Source: Clostridiales bacterium (GTDB taxonomy: Bacteria > Bacillota > Clostridia > Lachnospirales > Lachnospiraceae). From it: a stretch of 63,334 nt of DNA. The notes under the pieces are model-generated. The model made no database searches. It saw only the letters and a program-made list of their open reading frames with translations, and was not told where the DNA came from. The translations under genes were made by a program, and so were the position numbers. Of this stretch, positions 8,067-17,168 are shown in pieces; the first letter of the stretch is position 1, and every line of letters begins with the position of its first letter. The stretch lies in assembly GCA_003343625.1 (NCBI GenBank), contig QAKV01000010.1:1-63334 (forward strand), given 5' to 3'.

Positions 8067-9152
8067 TTACTTTTTCCCGATATATCCCTGAGCCTTCAGC
8101 AACTCCGCACACAGGATCGCACCGCCCGCAGCGCCGCGAACCGTATTGTGGGAAAGGCCGATGAATTTCCAGTCATAGACCGTATCTTTCCGCAGACGGC
8201 CGATGGAGATGCCCATGCCGTTCTCGAAATCCACATCCAGACGAACCTGAGGCCTATCCTCTTCTTCCATGTATCGGATGAACTGTTTCGGCGCGCTGGG
8301 AAGGGCCAGCTTTTGAGGAAGCCCCTGGAAATTCACAAGTTTTTCAATCAGCTCTTCTTTCGCCGGATTCCTTCTGAACTTCACGAACGCCGCCGCCGTA
8401 TGCCCGTTGAGCACGGGAACGCGGATGCACTGGCAGGTAATCACCGGACTCTCAGCCGGAACGATCACTCCGTTTTCGATCCTGCCCCAAATGCGAAGGG
8501 GCTCCTTTTCGCTCTTCTCCTCTTCGCCCCCGATATAGGGAATGATGTTTCCCTCCATTTCCGGCCAGTCCGCAAACGTCTTGCCTGCGCCGGAAATCGC
8601 CTGATAAGTGGTCGCCACTACTTCATAGGGGTCGAATTCCTTCCACGCGGTGAGCGCGGGCGCATAGCTCTGGATGGAACAGTTGGGCTTCACCGCCACA
8701 AATCCCCTTTTCGTGCCGAGCCGTAGCCTCTGGAAAGGGATCACGTCCATGTGCTCCGGATTGATTTCCGGTACAACCATGGGTACGTCAGGCGTCCAGC
8801 GGTGGGCCGAATTGTTGGAAACCACAGGGGTTTCTGTCTTCGCGTAATCCTCTTCGATCCTCTTGATCTCCTCTTTGGACATGTCCACGGCGCTGAATAC
8901 GAAATCCACACCCCCGGCCACTTTCTCCACATCGTTGACGTTCATAACGACGATGTTCTTCACCGCTTCCGGCATGGGGGCTGTCATTTTCCATCTGCCT
9001 CCCACAGCCTCTTCATACGTCTTGCCTGCAGAACGCGGGCTGGCCGCAATAGTCGTAACTTCGAACCACGGATGATTTTCCAGAAGCGAAATAAAACGCT
9101 GTCCCACCATGCCGGTGCCGCCCAGGATGCCTACTCTCAGTTTTTCACTCAT
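8067..9152 (-). CDS. asd: Aspartate-semialdehyde dehydrogenase (archaeal/fungal-like class)
   Basis: About 361 residues. The N-terminal Rossmann motif is VGILGGTGMVGQRF, and the catalytic cysteine lies in KPNCSIQSYAPALTA. The substrate-binding histidine is in VPVLNGHTAAAFVKFR. The enzyme reduces aspartyl phosphate to aspartate semialdehyde for lysine, threonine and methionine synthesis. The insertion GEEEKSEKEPLRIWG and overall length fit the class found in archaea, fungi and many Clostridia rather than E. coli Asd. I chose the ATG at 9152 because GGAGAG precedes it by six bases; a longer start at 9164 is also open. It follows argH by about 38 bases. Confidence 0.92.
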   Translation of the reverse strand: MSEKLRVGILGGTGMVGQRFISLLENHPWFEVTTIAASPRSAGKTYEEAVGGRWKMTAPMPEAVKNIVVMNVNDVEKVAGGVDFVFSAVDMSKEEIKRIEEDYAKTETPVVSNNSAHRWTPDVPMVVPEINPEHMDVIPFQRLRLGTKRGFVAVKPNCSIQSYAPALTAWKEFDPYEVVATTYQAISGAGKTFADWPEMEGNIIPYIGGEEEKSEKEPLRIWGRIENGVIVPAESPVITCQCIRVPVLNGHTAAAFVKFRRNPAKEELIEKLVNFQGLPQKLALPSAPKQFIRYMEEEDRPQVRLDVDFENGMGISIGRLRKDTVYDWKFIGLSHNTVRGAAGGAILCAELLKAQGYIGKK

Positions 9153-9189
9153 TCTTCTCTCCATTCTGCCGCCTTTTGCGACGCTTTGT

Positions 9190-10590
9190 CTATTTTTTTA
9201 TCGTATCTTTCCAGTCTTCTGCCAGTTCTTCCCGGTTCCTTCGGATCACTTCTTCCATAGCCTTCCTGCCCGGGCCTCCCAGGGTGATGCGGTTTTCCAC
9301 GCAGGTTTTCAAAGAAATTGCATCGTATACGTCTTCTTCGAAGACGGGGCTGATCTCTTTGAGCTGAGAAAGGGACATTTCCTCTATACTCTTATTCTGC
9401 TCGATGCAACTTAAGACCAGCCGCCCGATCAGGCCGTGAGCATCCCTGAAGGGAACTCCCTTTTTCACCAGATAGTCCGCAGCGTCCGTGGCGTTGGTAA
9501 AGCCCCGTTTGGCGGACTGCTCCATCCGATCCCGGTTAAAACGCATCGTCCTTAACATCCCGTCGAACAGAGCGAGGCAGCCTGTCACCGTGTCGATTGC
9601 GTCGAAAGTCAGCTCCTTGTCCTCCTGCATATCCTTGTTATAGGCCAGGGGAATCCCTTTCATGGTCACCAAAAGCCCGGTCAGCGCCGCATATACCCGG
9701 CCGGTCTTGCCCCGCACCAGCTCCGCGATATCCGGGTTTTTCTTCTGGGGCATGATGGAGGAACCTGTGGAATAGGCGTCGTCGATTTCCACGAACCGAT
9801 ATTCGTCGCTGTTCCAGAGGATGATCTCCTCGGAAAACCGGCTCAGGTGCATCATCACAACCGACAGGGCCGACAGGAAATCGATCACATAGTCCCTGTC
9901 GGAAACGGAGTCCATGCTGTTTAAGGTAGGGCCGAAAAAGCCCAGCGCCTCCGCGGTATCCTCCCGATCCAGGGGATAGGTGGTTCCTGCCAGCGCGCCG
10001 CTGCCTAAGGGGCAGTAATTCATCCGGTAATAAAGATCCCGCATCCGCTGCCGATCCCGCTTGAACATTTCGAAGTAGGCCCCCAGATGATGGGCCAGCG
10101 TTACCGGCTGCGCCTTCTGCAAATGGGTGAATCCCGGCATATAGGTATCGAGATTTTCTTCCATCAGATGCAGAAGCGTCTGCAAAAGTTCCTTTAGCAG
10201 ATCGTCCGTCTTGAACGCCTGTTCCCGGATATACAGACGCATGTCCAACGCCACCTGATCGTTTCTGCTTCGCCCTGTATGCAGCTTCTTTCCCGCATCG
10301 CCGATCCGCCCGATCAGATTCGCTTCCACGAAACTGTGCACGTCCTCATATTCTTCCGTGATCGCCAGCGTCCCGCTCTCCACATCTCTCAGAATGCCTT
10401 GCAGTCCCTGTATGATCCGCTCTCCTTCCTCTTCCGTCAGAATATTCTGCCGGGCGAGCATGGAGGCGTGTGCGATGCTGCCTTCGATATCCTGCCGTAA
10501 CAGGCGCCGGTCGAAGGAAATGGAAGCGTTGAACTGATAGACAAGCCGATCCGTTTCCCCGACAAAGCGCCCTCCCCACAGCTGCGCCAT
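9190..10590 (-). CDS. argH: Argininosuccinate lyase
   Basis: A 466-residue enzyme of the fumarase/aspartase superfamily beginning MAQLWGGRFVGETDRLV. The family signature loop is GSSIMPQKKNPD (about residues 262-273 counted from the chosen start), containing the catalytic serine; HTGRSRNDQVALDMRL lies near 90. It cleaves argininosuccinate to arginine and fumarate. The ATG at 10590 is chosen because homologues start at MAQLWGGRF and a GGGAGGAAT site precedes it; the frame is open 18 codons further. No argG is next to it here. Confidence 0.95.
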   Translation of the reverse strand: MAQLWGGRFVGETDRLVYQFNASISFDRRLLRQDIEGSIAHASMLARQNILTEEEGERIIQGLQGILRDVESGTLAITEEYEDVHSFVEANLIGRIGDAGKKLHTGRSRNDQVALDMRLYIREQAFKTDDLLKELLQTLLHLMEENLDTYMPGFTHLQKAQPVTLAHHLGAYFEMFKRDRQRMRDLYYRMNYCPLGSGALAGTTYPLDREDTAEALGFFGPTLNSMDSVSDRDYVIDFLSALSVVMMHLSRFSEEIILWNSDEYRFVEIDDAYSTGSSIMPQKKNPDIAELVRGKTGRVYAALTGLLVTMKGIPLAYNKDMQEDKELTFDAIDTVTGCLALFDGMLRTMRFNRDRMEQSAKRGFTNATDAADYLVKKGVPFRDAHGLIGRLVLSCIEQNKSIEEMSLSQLKEISPVFEEDVYDAISLKTCVENRITLGGPGRKAMEEVIRRNREELAEDWKDTIKK

Positions 10591-10763
10591 ATTGATTCCT
10601 CCCGATTTTTTCAGATTTATGACTGATCGTAACACAAATTTCACTTTATTTCAATAAAGCATAAGGGATTTTGTCAGATTTGAGGGAAAAAACGCACGAA
10701 CTCCTTTTCCTTTCATACTATATGACTATAGCCGGGGCAAGGATGGAATTTGGAGGAAATTGT

Positions 10764-11531
10764 ATGGAATCAGAGATTTTAAAGATAGAGAATCTTTCCT
10801 TCTCCTATCATACGTTAAACGGAGAGACAAAAGCGCTGCAGGATCTTTCCTTTTCCGTGAAAAGAGGGGAATTTCTGGCCGTCGTAGGGCCCAGCGGCTG
10901 CGGGAAATCCACGATTCTCTCCCTGATCGCCGGGCTATTGGAACCGGAGAGGGGCGGGATCACCTTTTATGGGACGGAGGGGAAAAAGCCCGGTATCGGA
11001 TATATGTTGCAGCGGGATCACCTGTTCGAGTGGCGGACCGTCTGGCAGAACGTGACGCTCGGGCTGGAAATTCAACATAAAATGACGCCTGAATCCCTTG
11101 AGCGGGTAAAGAAGATGTTGGATGACTACGGTCTGTCCGGTTTCGCTTCCAAAAAGCCCTCGGAATTATCCGGCGGGATGAAGCAACGGGCAGCTCTGAT
11201 CCGCACTATGGCTCTGGAGCCGGAAATTCTTCTGCTGGATGAACCCTTCAGCGCTTTGGACTATCAGACAAGGCTCACTGTTTCCGCCGATATCGCCCGC
11301 ATTATCCGGAACGCCGGAAAGACCGCCGTTTTAATCACCCACGATCTGTCGGAGGCCATCAGCCTTTCCGACCGGGTGATCGTCCTTTCGGAAAGACCGG
11401 CTACAGTGAAAGGGGAATTTCCCATTCGTCTCACGCTGCCGGACGATTCCCTTCTGGCCGCCAGAAAGGCGCCGGAATATTCGAAATATTTCAATCAGAT
11501 CTGGGAGGAATTATCGGATGAATCGGAATAA
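10764..11531 (+). CDS. ABC transporter ATP-binding protein (SsuB/TauB family)
   Basis: A 255-residue ATPase of the nitrate/sulfonate/taurine family. Walker A is GPSGCGKST, signature LSGGMKQRAALIRT, Walker B ILLLDEPFSALD and the H-loop ITHDLSEA. The Q-loop region reads GYMLQRDHLFEWRTV, typical of this family. The start at 10764 is set by GGAGG at 10752-10756. It overlaps the permease gene by 14 bases, so the two are translationally coupled. No periplasmic-type binding protein is encoded beside them, which is unusual for this importer class. The substrate is unknown. Confidence 0.9.
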   Translation: MESEILKIENLSFSYHTLNGETKALQDLSFSVKRGEFLAVVGPSGCGKSTILSLIAGLLEPERGGITFYGTEGKKPGIGYMLQRDHLFEWRTVWQNVTLGLEIQHKMTPESLERVKKMLDDYGLSGFASKKPSELSGGMKQRAALIRTMALEPEILLLDEPFSALDYQTRLTVSADIARIIRNAGKTAVLITHDLSEAISLSDRVIVLSERPATVKGEFPIRLTLPDDSLLAARKAPEYSKYFNQIWEELSDESE

Positions 11532-12354
11532 ACTCAATGAATTTGGCGAACGTAACGAAATGAGCGGCTCCGACGCCCAGCAGACCTATATGGTCAGGCA
11601 CTACCGGCATCACAGATTCGTCCGCATCGCCCGGATCGCGATTCTCATCCTGTTCCTCGCGGTCTGGGAGGTAGCAGCGGATACCGGGCTGATCGACAGT
11701 TTCTTCTTCTCCAGCCCCGTCCGCGTAGTTACCTGTTTCATCTCCATGGTGCGTGAGAAATCGCTCTTCCTTCACATCGGCGTCACTCTGCTGGAAACCG
11801 TAGCCAGCTTTCTCTTGGTAGTCTTCATCAGTCTCGCCGCCGCTACCGCCCTGTGGTACTGCCGGGGGCTGTCGGAGATCCTGGAGCCCTATCTGGTGGT
11901 CTTAAACAGCCTGCCCAAATCCGCCCTGGCTCCCCTTCTCATCGTCTGGCTGGGCACGGGAATCGACACCATCATCGTAGCCGGAATTTCGGTGGCCATC
12001 TTCGGCGCCGTCATCAACCTTTATTCCGGTTTCCTGCAGGTGGATCCGGAAAAACTCAAGCTGGTGCTCACCCTGGGCGGCACCCGAAGGGACGGTTTTT
12101 TCAAAGTGGTGCTTCCGGCCAGCGTGCCGACGATCTTAAGCAATATGAAGGTGAACATCGGCCTGGCCCTTGTGGGCGTTATCATCGGTGAATTCCTGGC
12201 CGCCAGACGGGGGCTGGGCTATCTGATCATCTATGGAAGCCAGGTTTTCCAGCTGGATATGCTGATCACGTCCATCCTTATTTTGTGCGCTATCGCCATG
12301 GGACTGTATCAGATCATCCAGATGGCGGAACACCGGTACAAAAAGAGGGTGTAA
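11518..12354 (+). CDS. ABC transporter permease (SsuC/TauC family)
   Basis: A 278-residue membrane protein with about six hydrophobic segments and the cytosolic EAA loop, seen as KLKLVLTLGGTRRDGFFKVV (about 181-200), that docks on the ATPase. The segment VVLNSLPKSALAPLLIVWLG is characteristic of nitrate/sulfonate/thiamine-precursor permeases. A GGGAGG site within the ATPase gene precedes its ATG. It would form an importer with the upstream ATPase, but the binding protein that completes the system is missing; the 485 bases downstream show no lipoprotein start. Confidence 0.88.
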   Translation: MNRNKLNEFGERNEMSGSDAQQTYMVRHYRHHRFVRIARIAILILFLAVWEVAADTGLIDSFFFSSPVRVVTCFISMVREKSLFLHIGVTLLETVASFLLVVFISLAAATALWYCRGLSEILEPYLVVLNSLPKSALAPLLIVWLGTGIDTIIVAGISVAIFGAVINLYSGFLQVDPEKLKLVLTLGGTRRDGFFKVVLPASVPTILSNMKVNIGLALVGVIIGEFLAARRGLGYLIIYGSQVFQLDMLITSILILCAIAMGLYQIIQMAEHRYKKRV

Positions 12355-12839
12355 GACAGGCGCAGGATACCGGGAAGACGAGCAGGAGAAAGTCCTACAT
12401 TTTGCGCTCCAGCATAACTGGAAAATCGCTTAAAATGTGGGGGCATACTCCCACGCTGAGTCTCGATACGCACCCGCGTCCCACCCCGCAAAAAGTTTTC
12501 TGCTATCATTCGCTGGAAGGGTCGAACGGAGAACTCTCTAATATTCATGGTCGTCACTTCGTCCGGTATTGTGCCCTTGTACCGAAAATACTATTTCAAA
12601 CTATTCAAATATCGAATCATCCCGATCAAAATAATCGGGATTTATAAAAAGGATTCTACGTTCAAAAAGACGCCGGGATTTTATTCCCGCCGCCTTTTTG
12701 GACCTCTGTTTGCTGTTTTCTTTGATTTCGTTCACAGCTGGATCTCAGAATTTGTCAGCACTGTAAGAGAAAAGCGAAGACCATTCTCTGTAAATCCCTG
12801 CCTCTTATCTGCCCTGCCGAAAAATAGAACTTCCCTGAG
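12355..12839. other. Gene-poor stretch downstream of the ABC permease
   Basis: No credible coding region is present. The stretch holds a small GTGGG/CCCAC hairpin near 12436-12453, a TCCCGAT/ATCGGGA hairpin (12620-12640), and an intrinsic terminator at 12664-12699. The sequence between has no recognisable protein remnant in any frame that I could see. It separates an incomplete importer from a truncated epimerase, consistent with past deletion. Confidence 0.5.
12664..12699 (+). terminator. Intrinsic terminator after the SsuBC-like pair
   Basis: AAAAAG-A-CG-C-CGGGA (12664-12678) pairs with TCCCG-C-CG-C-CTTTTT (12685-12699) around a six-base loop TTTTAT, with two mismatches and a run of five T. 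It lies about 310 bases after the permease stop. It may also act on minus-strand read-through from the pseudogene because of the A tract. Confidence 0.6.
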
Positions 12840-13109
12840 TTATCCCATAACGCTTCTGATATAAGATACGGATTCTGCTGCCGCCCGATCCAGCTCTTCT
12901 TCACTCCCGGTATCAGATAATTGTCTCCATAATCGAACATCCTTTCCGACTTGACCGCCCATTCTAACAAAAGGTTCCATAACAATATAACCGTTGTATC
13001 CGATGTCCTTCAGTGCAGTTCCAAGCGCTTCCCAGTCGATTCTTCCAGTTGGCCCTGGACATTTTCTGTTAGCTTCCCCGATATGGATATGCCCTACAGA
13101 GAACTGCAT
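12840..13109 (-). pseudogene. C-terminal fragment of a sugar epimerase/isomerase (TIM-barrel, DTE-like)
   Basis: The 89-residue frame contains VGHIHIGEANRKCPGP, then GRIDWEALGTALKDIGYNGY and VMEPFVRMGGQVGKDVRLW, a clear match to the C-terminal third of D-tagatose/D-psicose 3-epimerases and related xylose-isomerase-like barrels (full length about 290 residues). The conserved Glu in VMEPF and His in HIHIGE are kept, but the N-terminal two thirds are absent: the bases upstream of about 13100 do not continue the family. It has no convincing ribosome site. I call it a deletion remnant rather than a working gene. Confidence 0.75.
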
Positions 13110-13285
13110 TATAATACAAGCAAGGGCAGAACCTCAAAAAGTAGGCTCTGCCCAAAGTAACCAAATGACATATCTTATATCAGTTTTTCCAGTTTACACA
13201 AAATATCTATCGTTCCCTAACAGCAGAATGTGCATTCTTTTATCATCTCCTAATCTATGCTGATATCCGATATAAACAGCCGTTA

Positions 13286-13564
13286 CTAATAAATCTTCTC
13301 GCCCTTCTGCTCGGAGCCGCAATCCCCATCCTCTTCATAGACGATTCTCCTGCTGACAACCCCGATCTCTTCCAGCGCGTTGACCATCCGATAGACCGTG
13401 GCGATCCCGATACCTTCATCCAGTCTGGAGGCTCTGTAAAAAATTTCTTTGCAACTGGAACACCGGTTTTCCAAAATGATATCCAGAAGCTCCCTTCGCT
13501 GCTTCGTGATCCTGCATCCGTTGTTTTTGAGTTTTTGAATGATTTCCTCTTTTCTCTTTTCCAT
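13286..13564 (-). CDS. Short Fur-family DNA-binding protein
   Basis: A 92-residue protein (start at 13564, preceded by GGGAG eight bases away; an ATG at 13582 is also in frame). Residues 8-75 form the Fur winged helix: ITKQRRELLDIILEN, then GIATVYRMVNALEEIGVVSRRI, including the recognition-helix TVYR motif. The C-terminal metal-binding and dimerisation domain of Fur/PerR, with its His-rich segment, is missing and the protein ends EDGDCGSEQKGEKIY. It is last in the FeoA-FeoB cluster, so a role in iron-responsive control is plausible. Whether it binds metal or dimerises is unclear. Confidence 0.75.
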   Translation of the reverse strand: MEKRKEEIIQKLKNNGCRITKQRRELLDIILENRCSSCKEIFYRASRLDEGIGIATVYRMVNALEEIGVVSRRIVYEEDGDCGSEQKGEKIY

Positions 13565-13602
13565 TTCGGTTTCTCCCGCCATGTTCCGGCGCCTTGATCG
13601 CG

Positions 13603-13971
13603 TCAGCCTTCGATCGAAACGACGCTGAATCCCGCTTTTTCCACAGCGCGCTTCAGCTGAACGTCGTCCAGTACCCTGTCATAAGAAACCACCGCAGTCT
13701 CCGTTTTCAGGCTCACTTTTGCAGATGCCCCTTCTATTTTATCGATCGCCTTTGTCACGCTTTGCACACAGTGGTCGCAATGCATTCCCGAAATGCGAAT
13801 CGTTTTTGTCCCGATGACAGGGCCGGAAAGCTTTTTCTCTTTCACTGCGGTCGCCAGGGATCCGCCGCCTCCGCCACAGCAGGGGCCTTCCCCTTTGAAA
13901 TGTTTGATCGTTCCTTTCAGTGCGAATCCCAGAAGTACAATGACCAGCAGGACAACAATGATATCCGCCAT
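13603..13971 (-). CDS. Membrane-anchored heavy-metal-associated (HMA) domain protein
   Basis: A 122-residue protein: one N-terminal membrane segment (about 4-18), a GPCCGGGGG Cys/Gly cluster near 30-38, and a C-terminal HMA fold (about 55-120) with the metal-binding motif GMHCDHC (CxxC). HMA domains shuttle Cu+, Zn2+ or similar ions; the location in the Feo cluster suggests an accessory role in metal handling on the cytosolic face of the membrane. The same architecture (anchor, CCGGGG, HMA) recurs beside FeoB in related anaerobes by my recollection. It lies 39 bases upstream of the Fur-like gene's chosen start. Confidence 0.8.
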   Translation of the reverse strand: MADIIVVLLVIVLLGFALKGTIKHFKGEGPCCGGGGGSLATAVKEKKLSGPVIGTKTIRISGMHCDHCVQSVTKAIDKIEGASAKVSLKTETAVVSYDRVLDDVQLKRAVEKAGFSVVSIEG

Positions 13972-13984
13972 CTCCTCTTTCCCC

Positions 13985-14131
13985 CTACTTTTCTTCCCGA
14001 TACAGACGGTCTTTCCGATTTTCCCGCCATTTTTTTATCAACTGGACGACCTGATAAACCGCCATCCCCAAGATATAGATCACGATAAATAATAAAAAGG
14101 CGTAAAACATAGAACCCGTCGAATCGCCCAT
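13985..14131 (-). CDS. 48-residue single-pass membrane protein in the Feo cluster
   Basis: A short gene with an excellent AAAGGAG ribosome site: it encodes MGDSTGSMFYAFLLFIVIYI followed by a basic tail (KKWRENRKDR). One membrane helix spans about residues 8-29, with the C-terminus predicted in the cytosol by the positive-inside rule. It fits tightly between the Cys-rich FeoB-associated peptide (five bases upstream) and the HMA protein (13 bases downstream). No family is recognised; the context suggests an accessory subunit of the ferrous iron transporter. Confidence 0.7.
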   Translation of the reverse strand: MGDSTGSMFYAFLLFIVIYILGMAVYQVVQLIKKWRENRKDRLYREEK

Positions 14132-14136
14132 ATAGA

Positions 14137-14340
14137 TCAGCTCCTTTTTTTCAGCAGACCGTCACCGTCCTGCCACGAGATGCCATTTTCGCTGCAGTTT
14201 CCCGCACAGGCGCCGCTACAACCGGAACAGCCCGCGCACCCGAAACAAGCCGCGCCATTCTTTTTCTGCCGGTGACGGCGCATCAGAATGAAAACGCAAT
14301 ATCCTATTACAAGCATCAGAATAACTAAATCAGCAATCAT
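14137..14340 (-). CDS. FeoB-associated Cys-rich membrane protein
   Basis: A 67-residue protein with one N-terminal membrane helix (MIADLVILMLVIGYCVFIL) and a basic linker, then a Cys-rich stretch CFGCAGCSGCSGACAGNC. This is the pattern of the FeoB_associated family encoded directly after feoB in many Firmicutes. The cysteines probably bind iron or an Fe-S cluster at the cytosolic mouth of the transporter, though this is inferred. AGGAAAGGG precedes the ATG. Confidence 0.85.
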   Translation of the reverse strand: MIADLVILMLVIGYCVFILMRRHRQKKNGAACFGCAGCSGCSGACAGNCSENGISWQDGDGLLKKRS

Positions 14341-14420
14341 AACCGAGCCCTTTCCTGAGAGGAAAGCCGGATACCCATCGCACCCGGCCCTCCTTTATTC
14401 AGTCTTATTTTATACCATCG

Positions 14421-16604
14421 TCATGCTGCCTGTACAGACCGTTTGGAATACACTTTCGAATTTTTGTAGGGATCGGGCCGCACCAACAAGAACACCAACG
14501 CCAGCGCAAACACGATGCCGACGACCGTACCGATGCCGAAAGGAGCGCCCATCGCGAAAGATCCGATCTGATAAACGCACAGGCAAACAACATAGGCGAA
14601 CACGTTCTGGAACAGGATCGCAAACCAGAACCACTTTCTGGACTGCATCTGCTGCGCCATGGTAGCGATAGCCGCCAGACAGGGAGAATCCAGCAGATTA
14701 AACAGCAGGAAGGAGAAAGCTGCAACCGAGGTCGGGAACCAGCCCTGTACTGCCGCTGCAACGGTGACCGCGTCTTCCGTGTCCCCGGTCACGTTGGCCA
14801 GAACGCCCATCGTGGATACGATCGCTTCCTTCGCAGTAAATCCGGACAGGGAAGCTGCTACGGGCTGCCATGCTCCGAAACCGAGGGGGGCGAAGATCGG
14901 TGCGATGAATCCGCCTATGGCTGCCAGCAGACTGCTGGAACTGTCCTCCACCATGCCGAATCCGCTTTCCCCGAATCCGAATCCTCCCAAAAACCACATG
15001 ACCACACACGCCAAAAACAAAATTGTCCCGGCCTTGATGATGAAGCCCTTCAGCCTCTCCCACACGTGCATCAGCACGGTTTTGGCAGAAGGAATGTGAT
15101 ACTGGGGAAGCTCCATAACAAACGGGGCGGGTTTGCCCGAAAAGGGCTTCGTCTTCTTTAGGATGATCGCGGAAACCAAAACCGCCAGGATGCCGATAAA
15201 GTACATCGCAGGTGCGATCACGCCGCCCGCTTCGTAGCTTCCTGTCGCATAGCTGGCCATGACGCCGCCCATCAGGGCGATAACCGGCAGCTTCGCGCCG
15301 CAGGGAATGAAGGTGGCTGTCATAATGGTCAGCCTTCTGTCATTATCCTGCTCGATGGTTTTGGAAGCCATGATTCCGGGAATGCCGCAACCGGAAGAAA
15401 TCAGCAACGGGATGAAGCTCTTTCCGGACAGCCCGAAATGGCGGAACACCCGATCCATGACGAAAGCGATGCGAACCATGTAACCGCAGTCCTCCAACAG
15501 GGACAAAAACAGGAAAAGGATCGCCATCTGGGGCACGAAGCCCAGCACCGCGCCCACGCCGCCGATGATGCCATCAACAACCAGGCTCTGTACCAAATCG
15601 CCCGTGCCGATTGCCGTCAAAAATCCGCTCACCACGTCCTGAATCGCTACTACGAACACATCGTTGGTCCAGTCCGTCACGATGGTGCCGATGGTGGTGA
15701 CCGATATGTAATATACCACAAACATCACGGCGATGAAAATCGGAATGCCCAGAATCCGGTTCGTCACGATCTGGTCGATCCTGTCGGACACGGTCATCTT
15801 TTCCTTCCCTTTTTTCACCGTGGTTCCTACGATCTTCTGGATGAATTTGTACCGCTCATCCGTCACGATGCTCTCCATGTCGTCATCGCGATTCTTTTCG
15901 ATTTCTTTCCGGAGGGTTTCCACCATACGCGCATCGGACTCGGCAAGCCGCATGCTTTCTGCCACTTTGCTGTCGTTCTCCAGGAATTTCACCGCGTACC
16001 ATCTCTTCTTATTTTCCGTCACGGAAGCCGGGAGGACGTCCTTCACCTCCGCGATGGCCTTTTCCAGTTCGTCGGAAAAGATTTCGCCCGGAAGCTTTGC
16101 CTCCTTTTTACGGGCGACGCGCACCGCCTCGTCGATCAGCGCGTCCAGACCGCTCTGCTTCAGCGCAGAAGTTTCGATAATAGGGCAACCCAGCAGCATG
16201 GATAGCCGCTTCGCGTCTATTTTGATATTCCGCTTCGCCAGCAAATCCGCCATGTTCAGGGCGATGACCACCGGTACCCCGGTTTCGATCAGCTGGGTGG
16301 TCAGATACAGATTCCTCTCGATATTGGTGGCATCCACCAGGTTCACGATGACGTCCGGATTCTCCCTGAGCAGATAATCCCGGCTCACCACTTCTTCCAG
16401 CGTATATGGCGAAAGGGAATAAATGCCCGGAAGGTCAGTCACGATAATCTCCTCGTCCTTCCTCTTCCCTTTCAACTTTCCTTCCTTTTTCTCCACCGTA
16501 ACGCCCGGCCAGTTGCCAACGTACTGATTGGCTCCGGTCAACGCGTTGAACATCGTCGTCTTCCCGCAGTTGGGGTTGCCGGCGAGCGCAATCTTGATTG
16601 CCAT
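14421..16604 (-). CDS. feoB: Ferrous iron transport protein B (system 1)
   Basis: A 727-residue FeoB. The N-terminal GTPase shows G1 GNPNCGKTT (9-17), G3 DLPGIYSLSPYTLEE and G4 LNMAD. A helical GDI-like region follows to about 270, then the membrane domain with the two Gate motifs (including SGCGIPGIMASKTIEQD and a CVVMWFLGGFGFG segment). It moves Fe2+ across the cytoplasmic membrane. It is downstream of two feoA genes and upstream of three small membrane or metal-binding proteins. The AAGGAGG site before the ATG is strong. Confidence 0.95.
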   Translation of the reverse strand: MAIKIALAGNPNCGKTTMFNALTGANQYVGNWPGVTVEKKEGKLKGKRKDEEIIVTDLPGIYSLSPYTLEEVVSRDYLLRENPDVIVNLVDATNIERNLYLTTQLIETGVPVVIALNMADLLAKRNIKIDAKRLSMLLGCPIIETSALKQSGLDALIDEAVRVARKKEAKLPGEIFSDELEKAIAEVKDVLPASVTENKKRWYAVKFLENDSKVAESMRLAESDARMVETLRKEIEKNRDDDMESIVTDERYKFIQKIVGTTVKKGKEKMTVSDRIDQIVTNRILGIPIFIAVMFVVYYISVTTIGTIVTDWTNDVFVVAIQDVVSGFLTAIGTGDLVQSLVVDGIIGGVGAVLGFVPQMAILFLFLSLLEDCGYMVRIAFVMDRVFRHFGLSGKSFIPLLISSGCGIPGIMASKTIEQDNDRRLTIMTATFIPCGAKLPVIALMGGVMASYATGSYEAGGVIAPAMYFIGILAVLVSAIILKKTKPFSGKPAPFVMELPQYHIPSAKTVLMHVWERLKGFIIKAGTILFLACVVMWFLGGFGFGESGFGMVEDSSSSLLAAIGGFIAPIFAPLGFGAWQPVAASLSGFTAKEAIVSTMGVLANVTGDTEDAVTVAAAVQGWFPTSVAAFSFLLFNLLDSPCLAAIATMAQQMQSRKWFWFAILFQNVFAYVVCLCVYQIGSFAMGAPFGIGTVVGIVFALALVFLLVRPDPYKNSKVYSKRSVQAA

Positions 16605-16617
16605 TCCCTTTTCCTCC

Positions 16618-16839
16618 TTATTTCACCTGTACGCACTGCGCGTCGTTCTTTCTCACGGAAAGTTCATATCCCCTTACCGTGATTTCCACCGGATCCCCAA
16701 GAGGCGCTACTTTTCTGATGTACAACTCGCTTCCTTTTGTGATCCCCATGTCCATGATGCGGCGCTTGTAAGCACTGTCGCCTTCGATCTTTGTCACTAC
16801 GACCGTGCTTCCAACTTTTGCTTCACCCAGGGTCATCAT
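16618..16839 (-). CDS. feoA: FeoA-domain protein (system 1, second copy)
   Basis: A 73-residue SH3-like FeoA protein: GSTVVVTKIEGDSAYKRRIM, DMGITKGSELYIRKVAPLGD and PVEITVRGYELSVRKNDAQ are the three conserved blocks. FeoA stimulates or regulates the FeoB GTPase and permease. It lies 13 bases before feoB and 50 bases after the first feoA. The presence of two consecutive separate FeoA proteins is common in Clostridia, where they may form a heteromer. Confidence 0.92.
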   Translation of the reverse strand: MMTLGEAKVGSTVVVTKIEGDSAYKRRIMDMGITKGSELYIRKVAPLGDPVEITVRGYELSVRKNDAQCVQVK

Positions 16840-16889
16840 TCACTTCTCCTTCCTCTCCTCGATTCTATCAATACAACGAAACATCTCCG

Positions 16890-17108
16890 TCAAACCATGA
16901 TATGTCTCGCCATATCCGCGTTGATCGCCACTCTGGAATCCTTGACGTTTACGATCACATTCCCTCCGATCTCCGAAAGAACCGTGATCTCAGCGCCCGA
17001 GACGAATCCCAGATTCTCCAGGAATCTCCTGGTCTCCTCATTTCCGCCCACTTTGCGGATCGTGTTCACTGCTCCGGTACCTACCATCGTCAACGGCATC
17101 ATACTCAT
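16890..17108 (-). CDS. feoA: FeoA-domain protein (system 1, first copy)
   Basis: A 72-residue FeoA-like protein with LENLGFVSGAEITVLSEIGG and GNVIVNVKDSRVAINADMAR blocks. AGGAAAAGAGG lies just before the ATG at 17108; the ATG at 17102 is an alternative with better spacing, and the frame is open up to 17144. It is the first gene after the promoter and operator at 17169-17199 and so heads the iron operon. Confidence 0.88.
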   Translation of the reverse strand: MSMMPLTMVGTGAVNTIRKVGGNEETRRFLENLGFVSGAEITVLSEIGGNVIVNVKDSRVAINADMARHIMV

Positions 17109-17168
17109 CCTCTTTTCCTGATTTGCAGGGCAGCCTGAAAACACTTTTCATCCGCCCTCTACATTTTG

